Below are positions 9,164 through 18,433 of a DNA stretch of 64,000 nt, in pieces. Numbering within the stretch: position 1 is the first letter of the stretch; every line of letters starts with the position of its first letter. Source of the DNA: Mesorhizobium caraganae (GTDB lineage: Bacteria > Pseudomonadota > Alphaproteobacteria > Rhizobiales > Rhizobiaceae); assembly GCF_016836705.1 (NCBI RefSeq), contig NZ_JAFCGY010000002.1:310001-374000 (forward strand), read 5' to 3'. Under the pieces are notes generated by a model that saw only the letters and a list, made by a program, of their open reading frames with translations, ran no database searches and had not been told where the DNA came from. Position numbers and translations under genes: made by a program.

Positions 9164-11653
9164 ATGAGCATCGGCGGCAATACGGGGTCGGCGAGCCGAC
9201 CTGAGAGCGGCCTTACGAAATCGAAGGCGGGGACGGCTTCGTCGAGGGACTTGCGCTTCCGGCGCATGAGCCAGCGGATCATTTGCACGGGCCTGTTGTC
9301 CTGGCTGCTTTTGGGTGTCTACCGCAGCGCAATCGTTGATCCGCAAACCACGTTTCCAGGCCTTTTAGGGGCCATCCCCAAGGGATTGGCATCGAGCTAC
9401 TACGATCTGATTGTCGTTACTTCCGTGACCGTGGTGACCCTGATCCTGCTGTTCCTGGCAAAGGCCAGCCGTCTCGGCTCAGTCATCGTCGTCTTGCTCT
9501 TCTATGTTGCTGTCGTGGTTTCTCTGGGCTGGGGATTTGCCAACATCAACCTCGTCAAGATGCTGGGCGAACCGTTCACGTTCCAGTGGCTGGTCTATGG
9601 CGACTTCCTGCAGAATGCCGATGCCAGGAACGCGATGGGCGACGCGCTCAACATAAAGGACTTCGCGACCCTTTCCGGATCCGTCATTTTGGTGCTCATC
9701 CTTGGCTATGCCGCGGCCAGCTTGTGCCAGCGACTGAGCGCCGCTGGCTACGGGGCCTTTCTGGGCGTGCTCGTTGTGTGTGTCGGCACGGCTCTCGCCG
9801 GAACTGGATACCACGTGCGTGCGGAGGCGCTGCCGGCGGCCAAGATCGACAATCCGATCCTGTATTTTGTTGAATCGGCCGTGTTCAGTCCAACGCCGGT
9901 CGTGCTGGCAATGAACGCCAACACCAATGACCCGGATGTCGCAAGCGTCGGCGAGCGTCCGCCGGAGACGTCGGCCTTCAAGGCGCCGGCGCCAAACCCG
10001 ATCAAGAACGTGCTGATTTTCATGATGGAGTCGGTGCCGTCCAAATACATCGAGACGTTTGGCGGCAAGTATCCGATCACCCCAAATATCAAGAGTTACG
10101 CAAAGGACTCCATACGATTCGACAACATATATGCGCACGCACCTTCCACGCATTACTCGGTCTTTTCTCTGCTCACCTCTATGTACAACGATATTTCATA
10201 CTATGGCATGACCACCAGGTATCCATATCTGCCTCTGGACACGATCTCGAACACCCTGTCCAAGAACAATTTCCGCACAGGGTTTTTCTGGAGCGCGGAT
10301 TCCCGATTCCAACGGGTCGATGAGTTTCTGCTCAACAAGGGGCTGGATGTGATCCAGGACTACCGGGGGCAGAAATGCGGTACCCCGACCTTCAAGCTCA
10401 GCTCCGAGCAGTGGAAGAACATGGACTACAACAGTGATCTTTGCACCGCGCAGTCGATCATCGACTGGATGAACAAGGACGCGGGAAAACCCTTCTTCGG
10501 CATAATGTTCACGGCCATGACCCATTATCCCTACATCACCGACAGCCCGATGTTTTCGAAGATGGCGCCTTCCTCCGATGGCAACACGCTGGTCCACTAC
10601 TCGGATGATCAGAAATTCAATGCTTATCTCAACGCCCTGAAGGTCGGCGATACGGCGCTTGGCGAGATCCTTGAATCGCTCAAGCAGTCCGGCAAGCTCG
10701 ATTCGACGCTCGTGGTCATATTGGGCGATCATGGCGAGGCGTTCGGGGAGCATGGCGACTACATTCATGCCAGCGCGATCTACGAGGAAAACATCCACAT
10801 CCCGCTCATCATGATCAACAAGTATCTCTTTCATGACGAAGTTGCGCACCCGGTCGGCGGCATCATCGATATCGCCCCGACGATCTTCGACATACTTGGG
10901 CTTCCGCTGCCGAAGCAGTGGCAGGGGCGCAGCCTGTTCAGCGAGCAACGGCCAAACAAGACCTTCTTCTTCAATCCCTGGGCCGGTTTCCTGTTCGGCT
11001 ATCGCGAGAACGATCGAAAGGTCATCTTCAACGCGACCACCGGCAAGGTGGAGGAATACGACCTCAAGGCCGATTCCGGTGAACGAACCAACCTCTTCGC
11101 GGCCGACACCGGCGGCCGAAACGCGCTGCTGCAGCCCATCGCCGGATGGGTGCAATCGCAGAGGCAGCGCGTGGCCGACCTGGTGGCGGCCGCCGCGAAA
11201 GACACAGGACGTTGCACCATCACCAGTCTGGAGGTCGACGCTGCCGGCATTGATCTCCAGGGCGCGCCTCGGTTCGACGTCCTGGTCGACGGAAAGACCG
11301 TCGCCGAGATCGACGTCCCGGGCAAGGAAAGCGTTGCATCGACGCCCGAAGCCGCCGTGGCGGAGCTAATGCAGGCGTCAACCGAGGCCAAGCCGTTCCA
11401 CATCGATCTCAGCAGCGTTCCGAACCCGAAGACGATCGAGCTTCGCTATGTCAACGACCTGTGGGGCGGAGAGGGCAAGCCAGGTGATCGCAACCTGTTC
11501 ATCAAGAGCATCAAGGTGAACGGTCAGCTGGTGCCAAACACCAGGCTGCATGTCGACGAGCAGTCTCACGGCTACACCGACGACAACGGGACCGCCATGT
11601 ACAGCAACGGCTCGCTATGGGTTAGCGGCCCTTTCGTCGAGGGATGTGTATAA
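9164..11653 (+). CDS. membrane sulfatase-fold transferase (LTA-synthase/phosphoglycerol or phosphoethanolamine transferase-like)
   Basis: About 829 aa from ATG 9164. Alternatives are GTG 9125 and ATG 9266; the last would start just before the first membrane helix, and no start has a strong ribosome site. Residues ~40-230 contain about five hydrophobic segments. From ~281 comes the alkaline-phosphatase-superfamily domain: VLIFMMESVPSKYIETFGG with the metal-binding Glu, then YAHAPSTHYSVFSLLTSMY holding the probable Thr nucleophile at ~325, and LVVILGDHGEAFGEHGDY at ~520. A C-terminal extension of ~200 aa with a jelly-roll-like look follows. Such enzymes move phosphoglycerol or phosphoethanolamine from phospholipid to periplasmic glycans; which group is moved here is not shown. 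Confidence 0.85.
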   Translation: MSIGGNTGSASRPESGLTKSKAGTASSRDLRFRRMSQRIICTGLLSWLLLGVYRSAIVDPQTTFPGLLGAIPKGLASSYYDLIVVTSVTVVTLILLFLAKASRLGSVIVVLLFYVAVVVSLGWGFANINLVKMLGEPFTFQWLVYGDFLQNADARNAMGDALNIKDFATLSGSVILVLILGYAAASLCQRLSAAGYGAFLGVLVVCVGTALAGTGYHVRAEALPAAKIDNPILYFVESAVFSPTPVVLAMNANTNDPDVASVGERPPETSAFKAPAPNPIKNVLIFMMESVPSKYIETFGGKYPITPNIKSYAKDSIRFDNIYAHAPSTHYSVFSLLTSMYNDISYYGMTTRYPYLPLDTISNTLSKNNFRTGFFWSADSRFQRVDEFLLNKGLDVIQDYRGQKCGTPTFKLSSEQWKNMDYNSDLCTAQSIIDWMNKDAGKPFFGIMFTAMTHYPYITDSPMFSKMAPSSDGNTLVHYSDDQKFNAYLNALKVGDTALGEILESLKQSGKLDSTLVVILGDHGEAFGEHGDYIHASAIYEENIHIPLIMINKYLFHDEVAHPVGGIIDIAPTIFDILGLPLPKQWQGRSLFSEQRPNKTFFFNPWAGFLFGYRENDRKVIFNATTGKVEEYDLKADSGERTNLFAADTGGRNALLQPIAGWVQSQRQRVADLVAAAAKDTGRCTITSLEVDAAGIDLQGAPRFDVLVDGKTVAEIDVPGKESVASTPEAAVAELMQASTEAKPFHIDLSSVPNPKTIELRYVNDLWGGEGKPGDRNLFIKSIKVNGQLVPNTRLHVDEQSHGYTDDNGTAMYSNGSLWVSGPFVEGCV

Positions 11654-11866
11654 TGTCCCGCGCACCTGATTGCCGTCCTCGATTTACAGCCCGTGCACAC
11701 TCCGACAGATACTGTCGGCCCTCCCGGTTGACATCGTCGCGCGGCAGTCAATAGCATGCGAAATACTGATGGTTGTGGCGTGGAGACAATTATCAGCGCA
11801 GGACGGACCGGGCCCGTTCTTGCGGTATGCTCGGCTGGTCGATGCCCGCTTGGGAAGCAAACATCG

Positions 11867-12448
11867 ATGCGATCGCTCGGCATGACGACCCAGACCGGAT
11901 TGCCATCTGAATCGGCGAGCGGGGCGAGGCGCCATCGACTTGCCAGGCGTGTCTCCCTGGCGCCCCTCCTGGCCATTTGGTGCCAGATGGCGCTTTGCGG
12001 AGCCGCGCACGCCGAAGACAGCGGACCTGCAGATGCCGTTGCCGTCCCGACGGCTTTCGAACTTCAGCTTGTTTATGCCGATCGCACGTGGATATGGGAT
12101 AACGGAGCGGCCTATTTCGGGCAGAAGGATCGACCGGTCCGGGCCTGGACCTCCGAGCAGGACACGGCTTCTGTCGGCGAAGGCAGATGGCATCTAAGCA
12201 ACGATGGCAAGATGTGCATGGATCTCATCTGGCGGTCCAAGACCTACGCCGCAGCGCCGATTCGCACGTGTTTCAGCCACCGCATCCGGGGTGGGACCCT
12301 CGAGCAGCGCAAGGATCCGGACGGTCTCTGGTACAGTTTCAGGCACTCAGTGGAAGACCCTTCCGACGAGCAACGGAAATTCGAGGAAGGCGATACAAAG
12401 GGCGCGCAGTTTGACAAGGTCCGTGGCCTGATCGATTCCAAGAGTTGA
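11867..12448 (+). CDS. DUF995 family exported protein
   Basis: About 193 aa from ATG 11867, which has GGGAAG nine bases upstream; ATG 11882 is also possible. A basic N-terminus leads into a signal peptide (RRVSLAPLLAIWCQM, then AAHAED). The mature part has the DUF995 signature TWIWDNGAAYFGQKDRPVRAW and later GRWHLSNDGKMCMDLIW and CFSHRI. DUF995 is a rhizobial family of periplasmic proteins without known function, often beside cell-surface genes. It follows the membrane transferase gene in the same direction, 213 bp on. The family assignment is from remembered motifs. Confidence 0.75.
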   Translation: MRSLGMTTQTGLPSESASGARRHRLARRVSLAPLLAIWCQMALCGAAHAEDSGPADAVAVPTAFELQLVYADRTWIWDNGAAYFGQKDRPVRAWTSEQDTASVGEGRWHLSNDGKMCMDLIWRSKTYAAAPIRTCFSHRIRGGTLEQRKDPDGLWYSFRHSVEDPSDEQRKFEEGDTKGAQFDKVRGLIDSKS

Positions 12449-12634
12449 TGCATGCGGCCCAAGTGCGCATGCGATTTTGGGACGCGGCATGCATGAAGAC
12501 AAGGATAAGCGCGTTGACGCGCTCTGTCGTGGGAGCGCTCCACGATTTCCAGGGCCGAGTCGTATCAAAGGCTCGCTGAGAAGCCCTCACCCACCTCAGC
12601 GAGCCCACGTCCCGACGCACAACAAACGGGACGA

Positions 12635-13714
12635 CTACCAGCTTTGCGAGCTGGTATTGCTTTCCGATGCATTTGACATGTCTGGCGCAGTTGACCGGCT
12701 GCGCTTCGCCGTCGGCATCGGAATTGTGGACGCGGCGGCCTCCAGTCCGAAGAATGGGGCGGCTGTCCTGACGATGGTATCGATGTCGGAAAGTTCCGGC
12801 ATGAAACCCAGATGTTCGCGTGCGCCGGCCGGGTCGGCATAGAGCTCTGCCGGGTCTCCCGGGCGCCGGGGCCTGAAGACCGCGGGAACCGATTTTGACG
12901 TCATCCGGGTGACCGCCTGGAGAATCTCCTTGATCGACACCCCGCGTCCGGTGCCGAGATTGACCGACAGGCTTTCGCCACCCGCCTCAAGATGCATGAG
13001 AGCCCTCAGATGCGCGCGGGCCAGATCGCTGACATGGATGTAGTCGCGCACGCAGGTGCCATCCGACGTGTCGTAGTCCGCACCGAAAATCTCGATCTCG
13101 TCGATCGTGCCGGATGCGGCCATGAGCACTCGCGGGATCAGGTGCGTTTCCGGCGTATGCCATTCGCCGAGCTCGCCCTCCGGATCCGCGCCGCAAGCGT
13201 TGAAGTAGCGCAGGATCGCATATTTCATTCCGTAGGCGGAGGCATAGTCCCTGATGATCTGCTCACCCATCAGCTTGGTCCGCCCATAAGGGCTGATTGG
13301 ATTTTGCGCCGAGGTCTCGCGAATGGGCAATGTTTCGGGCACGCCGTAGGTTGCGCAGCTGCTTGAGAAGATGATGTTTTCGATCGAGCTTGCGCGCGCC
13401 GCATCCAGCACCGCGATGGTACCCGACACATTGGTCGAATAATATTCCGCGGGCTCCTGAACAGACTCGCCAACATAGGCCAGCGCTGCAAAGTGGATTA
13501 TCGCCTTCGGCTGATAGGTCCTGATCGCCTGCTGCAGCACTGTCCGGTCCCGGATATTGCCGACGACAAGCGGCCCCCAGGCAACCGATCTCTCGTTGCC
13601 GCGGCTTAGATTGTCGAAAACGACGGGCAGGTAGCCGGCAGCCGACAACAGCTTGCAGGTGTGGCTGCCGATGTAACCGGCCCCACCCGTCACAAGGATT
13701 GCCGGGCGGCTCAT
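12635..13714 (-). CDS. galE: UDP-glucose 4-epimerase
   Basis: 359 aa extended-SDR enzyme interconverting UDP-glucose and UDP-galactose. The NAD-binding GGAGYIGSH is at residues 10-18, the SSSCAT catalytic region at 117-122, and the active-site YGRTK with Tyr143 and Lys147; LRYFNACGADPEGELGE follows as usual for GalE. A 40-residue tail beyond the normal end (rich in Ser and Thr) is unusual. The start codon directly follows the TAA of the upstream UDP-xylose synthase gene with no gap, so the two are almost certainly translated from one mRNA. Supplies UDP-galactose for the local glycan genes. Confidence 0.95.
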   Translation of the reverse strand: MSRPAILVTGGAGYIGSHTCKLLSAAGYLPVVFDNLSRGNERSVAWGPLVVGNIRDRTVLQQAIRTYQPKAIIHFAALAYVGESVQEPAEYYSTNVSGTIAVLDAARASSIENIIFSSSCATYGVPETLPIRETSAQNPISPYGRTKLMGEQIIRDYASAYGMKYAILRYFNACGADPEGELGEWHTPETHLIPRVLMAASGTIDEIEIFGADYDTSDGTCVRDYIHVSDLARAHLRALMHLEAGGESLSVNLGTGRGVSIKEILQAVTRMTSKSVPAVFRPRRPGDPAELYADPAGAREHLGFMPELSDIDTIVRTAAPFFGLEAAASTIPMPTAKRSRSTAPDMSNASESNTSSQSW

Positions 13715-14752
13715 TTACATCGCAGCTTCTTTGACGGGCCGGCTCGAGTAGAGCAGGGCGTCAAAATACGCCGTGGTATGCGCCAGCCCCTGGCTCAGGC
13801 TGATCTTTGGCTCCCAGCCAAGTTTTTCCCGGGCAAAGGAGATGTCCGGCTTGCGCTGTTTGGGATCGTCGACGGGCAGCGGCCGATGCACGATCTTCGA
13901 CCGCGAGTTGGTGCATTCGATCACCTGCGTCGCCAGTTCCAGAATGGTGAATTCGGCAGGATTGCCGAGATTGACCGGGTGCTGCGGCGCGCTCGGTGCG
14001 TTCATCAGCCGGATGAGGCCTTCGATCAGGTCGTCCGCGTAGCAGAATGAACGTGTCTGCTGGCCGCTGCCGTAGACGGTCAGATCGTCACCGTGCAAAG
14101 CCTGGACGATGAAGTTCGACACGACGCGGCCATCGTCCGGCTGCATGCGGCGGCCATAAGTGTTGAAGATCCGCGCGACGCGAATATCGAGGCCGTACAT
14201 TCTCGAATAATCGAAGAACAGCGTCTCGGCCGAACGCTTGCCCTCATCATAGCAGGATCGCGGACCGTGCGGATTGACGTTGCCGAAGTAGGCTTCCGGC
14301 TGCGGATGCACCAAGGGGTCGCCGTAGACCTCGGACGTCGAAGCCTGAAATATCTTGGCATTGTTCCGCCGCGCGAGTTCGAGCAGGTTCAGCGAACCAA
14401 GCACGCTTGTCTTGAACGTATGGATCGGATCAGCCTGGTAATGCGGCGGGGAGGCCGGGCAGGCGAGGTTGTAGATTTCATTGACCTGAATATCAGAAGG
14501 CAGTGCGTCGACAATGTCGTGCTCGATGCAGGTAAATCGCGGATTGCGCAGCATGGCATTGAGATTGTACCTTTTGCCGGTGTGGAAATTGTCCAGCACG
14601 ACAACGTCGTATCCATCCAGCAAAAGACGCTCGCACAGATGCGAACCCAGAAATCCTGCCCCGCCGGCAACCAGGGCGCGGCCCCGATTGATGTTGGCGC
14701 GCCTTCGGCTGTTCCCGGACTCGAGTTTCAGAACGTTGACAGTCCTACGCAT
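13715..14752 (-). CDS. UDP-glucuronate decarboxylase (UDP-xylose synthase)
   Basis: 345 aa. Residues 30-38 are GGAGFLGSH for NAD binding; then [10 protein letters not shown] with the catalytic Thr/Ser-Glu, and [19 protein letters not shown] with Tyr169 and Lys173. The NPxGPRxCYDEGKR block is diagnostic of UXS-type enzymes, which convert UDP-glucuronate to UDP-xylose, as opposed to plain dTDP-glucose dehydratases. First gene of the pair with galE, preceded by the AT-rich region that probably carries its promoter. Implies a xylose-containing surface polysaccharide, or a UDP-xylose-fed modification. Confidence 0.9.
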   Translation of the reverse strand: MRRTVNVLKLESGNSRRRANINRGRALVAGGAGFLGSHLCERLLLDGYDVVVLDNFHTGKRYNLNAMLRNPRFTCIEHDIVDALPSDIQVNEIYNLACPASPPHYQADPIHTFKTSVLGSLNLLELARRNNAKIFQASTSEVYGDPLVHPQPEAYFGNVNPHGPRSCYDEGKRSAETLFFDYSRMYGLDIRVARIFNTYGRRMQPDDGRVVSNFIVQALHGDDLTVYGSGQQTRSFCYADDLIEGLIRLMNAPSAPQHPVNLGNPAEFTILELATQVIECTNSRSKIVHRPLPVDDPKQRKPDISFAREKLGWEPKISLSQGLAHTTAYFDALLYSSRPVKEAAM

Positions 14753-15965
14753 ATTCCACCCCTTCGCCCTTACGCACTGCGCACGCTACCGCCCGGACAT
14801 AGCGTTGCCCGGCCACGCCCCTGCGGACGTCGCAAACCCTCCGCTTCTGCGGAATCGTCACTCCTGATGTCTGTTGATTGCTTTCTGAGTTCGCTGGGCG
14901 ACGCTATGCGGCTATTGGTTGCCGTTCAGCATTCGACTACGCCCCGAAATCGCGGTTACGCGTCTGGTGCCACAATCGCCCATTGCTCGCCCAAATTGCA
15001 TATCCCAACGTGTCAAAAATATACCTGTGGAAATCATAGTCAACTAAATTAGCAAATCCTTAACCGTAATCGTTGGGGAGTGGTTAATCATGAGGTCGGC
15101 AGCGTCTGCCGCTTCAACTCGAGCGATGATCGAAAATGGAAATATACCGGTAGAAAATAGTAATATTAATGGGATTTTGCGATAGCAAAAAGTGCAAAAT
15201 ATGACAAAGAAATGTCAGATTTATAACGAAAACCCCAGTCGAAAGCTCGCACTGGCCCTATATATCGCATCGTATATTTGAAAATATTTCGATTTATGAA
15301 ATATCAAAATATGGTAACGCTACGCTTCGTCCGCAAATTCTTAGAAAAAAATGCGACCAGCGCCCGAAACGGCTCGGGCCAGAAATGTTCGTGGCGTTCC
15401 CAATGTAGGGGTTTAGGTTCACCCCGTCGGTCGGATAAGGCACGTTCGCTCTCTTTATTCCATGGCCAGATATTCAGATTACCAGAGGGATATTCTATGA
15501 TACAGTGAGCGACAAACAGTACTGACTCGTTAATTGCGGAAGTTTGGTGTTAAACTATAGTTACAATGAAACTCATTGACGTGACTCTATGCATGAATAT
15601 CTATATCAAAGACATTTCGGCTTGAAATATGCGCCATCTTGCTTCTTGTAGACTTTTGGGATCGAAACCCCCTCGGGCACAATATGCCTCTCAATAAATC
15701 AAAATCGTGGAAGGTCCTGGCACCCATCCATTTATATAGATATTAGCGATGGCTTATGAGCGCATAGGTAGAAATCCTTTAGTGTTGCGACGCGGCCATG
15801 ACGCCGATGCAATTGGACGGCGGGCAACTCGCTTGGCCAAATCCGCGCAAACATTCATTTGGCTATTATCTTTGTCTTGGACGGACGAGGCTCGCTGCGC
15901 AGGCCATCGCCTTTTGATCCCTAGGGCGCTATTGGCAAGCTGGTCGAACACTCGGGTTATTCTCA
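14753..15965. other. 1.2 kb gene-free, AT-rich intergenic region
   Basis: From about 15000 to 15760 the composition falls well below the GC of the flanks, with long A/T runs. The only reading frame of any size (15278-15508) has no ribosome site, coding bias or recognisable motif. No tRNA or clear terminator was found. It most likely holds the promoter and regulatory sites for the UXS-galE pair (leftward) and for the membrane protein at 15966 (rightward). Confidence 0.6.
15259..15313. promoter_or_regulatory. candidate Ros/MucR-type AT-rich operator
   Basis: Contains TATATCGCATCGTATATTTG, then GAAAATATTTC (arms GAAA/TTTC) and GAAATATCAAAATATGG. The alternation of TATATTT, ATTTCGATTTAT and AATAT resembles Ros/MucR boxes described upstream of rhizobial and agrobacterial exopolysaccharide genes. 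A MucR-family gene is present at 43736. Assignment is by resemblance only. Confidence 0.35.
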
Positions 15966-16580
15966 ATGCGCTTTCTGTTTGCCCTGATCCTGCTCGCCGG
16001 TATCGCCATCGGCCTCGTCTACCCCTGGGCGATGACGAATTTCTCCGGCCATGAGGTCGGCAGCTACAGGGTCTACGAGCAGGGCCGCTTCAAGCCGGTG
16101 ACGGTGGCGCTCTCGCCAAGCGACGCGCCGGTCAGGGTGCTGGTCGACCTGACAGCGCGGGCCGAGCGCATCGTCTCGCAGCAGCGCACTATCTTGACGT
16201 TGACCGCGGCAACTGGTGGCAAGACTGTGCTCGCCTCGACGCTGCAGTTCAACCACTCAGACAATCCGCGCCAGGTCAGCCCGCAACTGCCCGACAAGAT
16301 CTTTCGCGACGAGGCCGGCGTGATCGCGACCGTCAGCCCCGGCTCCTATCTCTTCACCGTCGGCCCGGGCGATGCCGATGATATCCCGATGCGGGCGGTG
16401 GACCTGGTGCTGCGGGCCGGTACCGGCGAGATCGACAGCCGCGCCCGGCCGGTCGGCTATGGGTTGATTGCCGTCGGCCTGATCGGCTTCCTGCTATCGT
16501 TGCGTTTCGGCGGCAGCCGGCCGGAGAACCCCAACTCGAAGCCGCCGCCGCCGCGCTGGGGCAGGGGCTCCTCGAAATGA
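15966..16580 (+). CDS. two-helix membrane protein, hypothetical
   Basis: 204 aa. An N-terminal hydrophobic helix (FLFALILLAGIAIGLVYPW, residues 3-21) and a second near the C-terminus (GYGLIAVGLIGFLLSLRFGG, ~165-184) enclose a ~140-residue beta-rich domain that probably lies in the periplasm. The tail is proline-rich and basic. Seven bases separate it from rlmJ, so the two may be cotranscribed. I do not recognise the family. Confidence 0.75.
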   Translation: MRFLFALILLAGIAIGLVYPWAMTNFSGHEVGSYRVYEQGRFKPVTVALSPSDAPVRVLVDLTARAERIVSQQRTILTLTAATGGKTVLASTLQFNHSDNPRQVSPQLPDKIFRDEAGVIATVSPGSYLFTVGPGDADDIPMRAVDLVLRAGTGEIDSRARPVGYGLIAVGLIGFLLSLRFGGSRPENPNSKPPPPRWGRGSSK

Positions 16581-16587
16581 GCGCGGC

Positions 16588-17436
16588 ATGAATTACCGTC
16601 ACGCCTATCACGCCGGAAATTTCGCCGATGTCGTCAAGCATGTCGTGCTCAGCCTTCTGCTCGACTATCTAAAGCAGAAGGACAAGGCGTTCCGTGTCAT
16701 CGACACTCATGCCGGCATTGGCCGTTATGATCTGTCGTCGACGGAAGCGCAAAAGACCGGCGAATGGCAGGGCGGCATCGGCCGCCTGATCGACGCCCCG
16801 TTGGACAAATCGGCGGCTGCGCTGCTTGCCCCCTATCTCGAAGCCGTGCGTTCGCTCAATCCCGATGGTGGCGTGAGGAAATATCCGGGCTCACCACTCA
16901 TCGCCCGCCATCTCATGCGCAAGCAGGATCGGCTGTCGGCGATCGAACTGCATGGCGAGGATGCCGCCAGGCTGAAGACCTTGTTTGCCGGCGATTTCCA
17001 GACAAGGGTGATCGAACTCGATGGCTGGCTGGCCCTCGGCGCGCATCTGCCGCCGAAGGAAAAGCGTGGGCTGGTTCTTATCGATCCGCCCTTCGAGGAA
17101 GCCGGCGAATTCGACCGCCTCGTCGACGGGATGCAAAGAGCGCACAAGCGCTGGCCGGGTGGCATCTATGCGCTGTGGTATCCGATCAAGGACCGCAAGG
17201 CGATTATCGCATTCCGCAAGGCTCTCAAGCAATCCGGCGTCGCGAAGCTGCTCGACATCGAGTTCGAGATCCGGCCTGCGTCGCGGGAGCCGAGCCTCGA
17301 CGGCAGCGGCATGGTGGTGGTCAACCCACCCTTCACGCTGGAGCGCGACCTGCGCATCGTGCTGCCGGCTCTGCACAGACTGCTGGCGGTCGAAAAGCCG
17401 GCGCACTGGTCGCTGGAATGGCTGGCCGGGGAATAG
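16588..17436 (+). CDS. rlmJ: 23S rRNA (adenine(2030)-N(6))-methyltransferase
   Basis: 282 aa, the usual length. The N-terminus MNYRHAYHAGNFADVVKHV is the hallmark of RlmJ, followed by the SAM-binding stretch YLKQKDKAFRVIDTHAGIGR and the N6-adenine catalytic motif DPPF at ~164 (in VLIDPPFEEAGEFDRL). It methylates A2030 of 23S rRNA during ribosome assembly. It is followed by a decayed VOC-family fragment rather than by another intact gene. Confidence 0.95.
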   Translation: MNYRHAYHAGNFADVVKHVVLSLLLDYLKQKDKAFRVIDTHAGIGRYDLSSTEAQKTGEWQGGIGRLIDAPLDKSAAALLAPYLEAVRSLNPDGGVRKYPGSPLIARHLMRKQDRLSAIELHGEDAARLKTLFAGDFQTRVIELDGWLALGAHLPPKEKRGLVLIDPPFEEAGEFDRLVDGMQRAHKRWPGGIYALWYPIKDRKAIIAFRKALKQSGVAKLLDIEFEIRPASREPSLDGSGMVVVNPPFTLERDLRIVLPALHRLLAVEKPAHWSLEWLAGE

Positions 17437-17475
17437 CAACGCTTCGCTGCGGGCGCCGCACGCGCCCGCAACCCC

Positions 17476-17640
17476 CAGCGAAGTTATGCTTGCCGTGTCC
17501 TGCGACAGCCGCGCGGCGGTCGATGCGATGAACGAGGCGGCGGCGAAACATGGCGGCACGGCCGACATCATGCCCAGCAGGACTATGGCTTCATGTACAA
17601 TCGCAGCCTGGCCGATCCTGACGGCCACATCTGGGAAGGG
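17476..17640 (+). pseudogene. fragment of a VOC (glyoxalase-fold) protein with a frameshift
   Basis: Two pieces in different frames read as the C-terminal half of a VOC-family protein: LAVSCDSRAAVDAMNEAAAK and HGGTADIMP (to about 17575), then from 17578 QDYGFMYNRSLADPDGHIWE. In intact family members these are continuous (GGTADI..QDYGFMYGRSFEDPDGHIWE). The first half of the gene is missing and the end diverges. It lies directly after rlmJ. Bases 17641-17848 carry nothing I can support. Confidence 0.75.
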
Positions 17641-17848
17641 CTGAACCAGGTTCCGGCAGAGCGCCGGCCCTGGCAGCCGCTTCCCCAAAACAGGGGAAGG
17701 CGAGTTCTTCAAAGGCTCGACCATGGTGGTTTCCCAGCTTCGCACCGACAAAACCGGTTTCGAAGCCGGAAACCATCGTCCGCGCAACCGCTTGACCGCG
17801 CGCCGCCGAATCCGCAGAGTGCGCGCAGTCGACCTTTGAGAGGCTGCC

Positions 17849-18301
17849 ATGACTCGCTTTGCCAAATCCGCTCTTGCTGCCCTGATTTCGCTTTGCACGC
17901 CGCTGGCCGCACCCCTTGGCATCACCAAAGCGGTGCAGGCCGCCGATCTTTCTGTCTATTCCGACGAGGACAGCGGCGTCTGCGGGCAGGCCTGGGTGCT
18001 CAACAAGATCTCCAGCCGCTTCTCTTATCAGGTGCATCACGTGCCGCATCTGCCTGATGTCTCGATCACCGATTTCCAGCGCATTCACCAGCATCGCTAT
18101 CTGCCGGCAAGCGAAGAATGGCCGATCGGCCGCCGCTATTGCGGCGCCACCGTCAGCCTCTCCGATGGCCGTGCCCGCACCATCTGGTACCTGATCGAGG
18201 AAGGCCAGGGTTTTGCCTCGATCGGCGACAATGTCGAATTCTGCGTTTCGGGCTTCGACCGCTGGATGGTCTACAACGGTCGCTGCCGCGTCCTGCGCTG
18301 A
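17849..18301 (+). CDS. conserved rhizobial exported protein, hypothetical
   Basis: 150 aa with a signal peptide (cleavage likely near KAVQA/ADLS, residue ~32). The mature protein has four cysteines (GVCGQAWVL, RRYCGATVSL, VEFCVSGFDRW, GRCRVLR), suggesting two disulfides, and the pattern RRYCGATVSLSDGRARTIWY then LIEEGQGFASIGDNVEFCV, typical of a conserved exported family of Rhizobiales with unknown function. It is followed by a strong terminator, so it is probably a single-gene unit. Confidence 0.75.
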   Translation: MTRFAKSALAALISLCTPLAAPLGITKAVQAADLSVYSDEDSGVCGQAWVLNKISSRFSYQVHHVPHLPDVSITDFQRIHQHRYLPASEEWPIGRRYCGATVSLSDGRARTIWYLIEEGQGFASIGDNVEFCVSGFDRWMVYNGRCRVLR

Positions 18302-18324
18302 GAGCAGTACCTTTCTCCACCTTT

Positions 18325-18362
18325 AACGCCTGCGGCGAGATCGGCCGCAGGCGTTTTCGTTT
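18325..18362 (+). terminator. intrinsic terminator
   Basis: Perfect 12 bp stem (AACGCCTGCGGC at 18325-18336, GCCGCAGGCGTT at 18344-18355), 7-base loop, then TTTTCGTTT. It lies 24 bp after the stop codon at 18301. Confidence 0.85.
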
Positions 18363-18368
18363 GGCGTG

Positions 18369-18418
18369 TTGACAGCCGGCTTGATCGGTCCCATGAATAT
18401 GAGACAGACCTGTCTCAT
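18369..18418 (+). promoter_or_regulatory. tetR promoter with palindromic operator
   Basis: TTGACA at 18369-18374 is a consensus -35; an ATGAAT-like -10 follows about 18 bases on. Overlapping or just after it is a perfect 9+2+9 palindrome, ATGAGACAG at 18399-18407 and CTGTCTCAT at 18410-18418, the classical form of a TetR-family operator. It lies 15 bp before the tetR start, so the regulator probably represses itself and the downstream exporter. Confidence 0.75.
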
Positions 18419-18433
18419 CACTGGTGGAAGACC

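Noticed and set aside
15278..15508. 76-codon plus-strand frame in the AT-rich region
   Set aside because: No ribosome site, no motif, basic composition typical of translated AT-rich DNA.
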